Of a stretch of 7,008 nt of DNA, positions 6,712-7,008 are shown piece after piece. The notes below the pieces were generated by a model, which ran no database searches, was not told the origin of the DNA, and saw only the letters and a program-made list of their open reading frames with translations. Both the position numbers and the translations under genes were made by a program. Position 1 is the stretch's first letter. The number at the start of each line of letters is the position of its first letter. This DNA is from JBGPIK01 sp041484845. GTDB lineage: Bacteria; Desulfobacterota; Binatia; UBA9968. The DNA lies in assembly GCA_041484845.1 (NCBI GenBank), contig JBGPIK010000366.1, forward strand, positions 1-7,008. Reading direction: 5' to 3'.

Positions 6712-6863
6712 CCGATTTATAAAGTTGCTGAGAAAATTAATCAAGACTTTGGCCCCGACTATTGGCGCACCCAGGAAAAGGCGCGACACACGGTCGCCGA
6801 GAAGTGAGCTTTGTTGCGGAATGCGAACAGGTTGCCAATGCTATGCGAAAACTTTTCAGCTAA
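6712..6863 (+). pseudogene. Possible decayed coding fragment, family not recognised
   Basis: One plus-strand frame reads IYKVAEKINQDFGPDYWRT (6715-6771), goes on QEKARHTVAEK and then stops at TGA 6805-6807. A neighbouring frame then reads FVAECEQVANAMRKLFS (6810-6860) and stops at TAA 6861-6863. Both stretches have the composition of real protein rather than shadow frames, and neither has an in-frame start or a ribosome binding site. A single frameshift plus the TGA would break a once continuous C-terminal part. The YW-containing segment faintly recalls the N-terminal region of some acyl-CoA dehydrogenases, but I cannot assign it. It overlaps the predicted promoter of the GNAT gene, so chance is a real alternative. 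Confidence 0.25.
6716..6744 (-). promoter_or_regulatory. Sigma-70-like promoter of the GNAT gene
   Basis: On the minus strand TTGATT (6744-6739) and TATAAA (6721-6716) are separated by exactly 17 bases, matching the -35 and -10 consensus at four and five of six positions. Transcription would begin near 6709. That leaves a leader of about seven bases before the TTG at 6702, or about 22 before the GTG at 6687. Confidence 0.5.
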
Positions 6864-6968
6864 TTATTTTGTAACGATTCAGCACATTTCAGTCCTGTGA
6901 GAAGCAGTTCAGCAGGATATCTATAAATTTACTGGACACAATGTTGGTGAACTGTCATACTCGGCCGC

Positions 6969-7008
6969 GTGTACAGGTACTGCGGGAAAGAGTGGTCGGG
7001 TGAAGACA
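6969..7008 (+). CDS. Possible N-terminus of a DUF4338/DruA-like protein, cut by the window edge
   Basis: From GTG 6969 the frame reads VYRYCGKEWSGED and runs off the end. The short YRYCG+E.(S/T).ED pattern resembles the start of DUF4338 proteins (the family that includes DruA of Druantia defence and many transposon-like relatives), which commonly begin with an aromatic-Arg-aromatic, (C/R)GR or (C/R)GK, and then an acidic (E/D)D(I/L) helix start. The frame is open back only to a TGA at 6948-6950, so the start must lie between 6951 and 6969; GTG 6969 is the only usual start codon there. There is no strong ribosome binding site. Only 13 codons are visible, so this is recognition from a very short motif and may be wrong. 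Confidence 0.3.
   Translation, partial: MYRYCGKEWSGED

Larger units (their letters stand above)
6703..7008. other. Gene-poor right-hand end of the window
   Basis: These 306 bp contain no complete gene. They hold the candidate GNAT promoter, the possible coding relic and, in the last 40 bases, a possible gene start, all listed separately. From about 6864 to 6968 the sequence is AT-richer than its surroundings and I see no recognisable element in it. Confidence 0.6.

Noticed and set aside
6434..6874. 146-codon plus-strand frame across the GNAT gene and beyond
   Set aside because: Most of it is antisense to the acetyltransferase, and its basic, low-order tail shows no family features.
6855..6914. 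TTCAGC repeated three times (6855, 6878, 6908) as a repeat array or transposon-end sites
   Set aside because: Spacing is irregular (23 and 30 bases) and flanks differ; too short to mean much. It is not CRISPR-like.

Overview
This looks like chromosomal sequence from an uncultured, Gram-negative, soil- or sediment-type bacterium. Sec-type signal peptides on two periplasmic binding proteins, a TRAP permease and moderately high GC point that way. The mix of unpartnered solute-binding proteins with an uncharacterised DUF6282-type hydrolase recalls metagenome-derived Binatota/Desulfobacterota-like or Rokubacteria-like genomes and some beta-proteobacteria. That taxonomic guess is inference from gene content only. 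I see no rRNA, tRNA, CRISPR array or complete insertion sequence.

Layout, left to right. (1) 2-1471 (+) is the 3' part of a fused TRAP transporter permease of the TAXI-associated type, cut by the window edge. (2) 1591-2541 (+) is a Tim44-like domain protein with an N-terminal signal/anchor. (3) A long hairpin at 2561-2598 lies between converging genes and can serve both strands. (4) 2610-3638 (-) is a Bug/TctC-family periplasmic binding protein. (5) A 332-bp divergent intergenic region holds a candidate promoter with an overlapping dyad. (6) 3971-4978 (+) is an amidohydrolase-like protein, probably DUF6282. (7) A short convergent gap contains four tandem heptanucleotides. (8) 5077-6060 (-) is a NitT/TauT (NMT1/THI5-like) ABC substrate-binding protein. 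(9) 6151-6702 (-) is a GNAT acetyltransferase of the RimJ/RimL type. (10) 6703-7008 is mostly gene-poor. It carries a likely promoter for the acetyltransferase, a decayed-looking coding fragment, and at the very edge what may be the first codons of a DUF4338/DruA-like gene.

Taken together, 2610-6060 reads as a small catabolic/uptake neighbourhood. Two periplasmic binding proteins from unrelated import systems flank a metal-dependent hydrolase, and the incomplete TRAP permease is a third import family nearby. None has its cognate membrane or ATPase partner in view, so the substrates cannot be read from the window. An organic-acid or aromatic-carboxylate role is plausible inference. I find no convincing new multi-gene system. 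The items most worth a second look are the edge DruA-like start, the hydrolase with its orphan binding proteins, the heptad repeat and the coding relic near 6712-6863.
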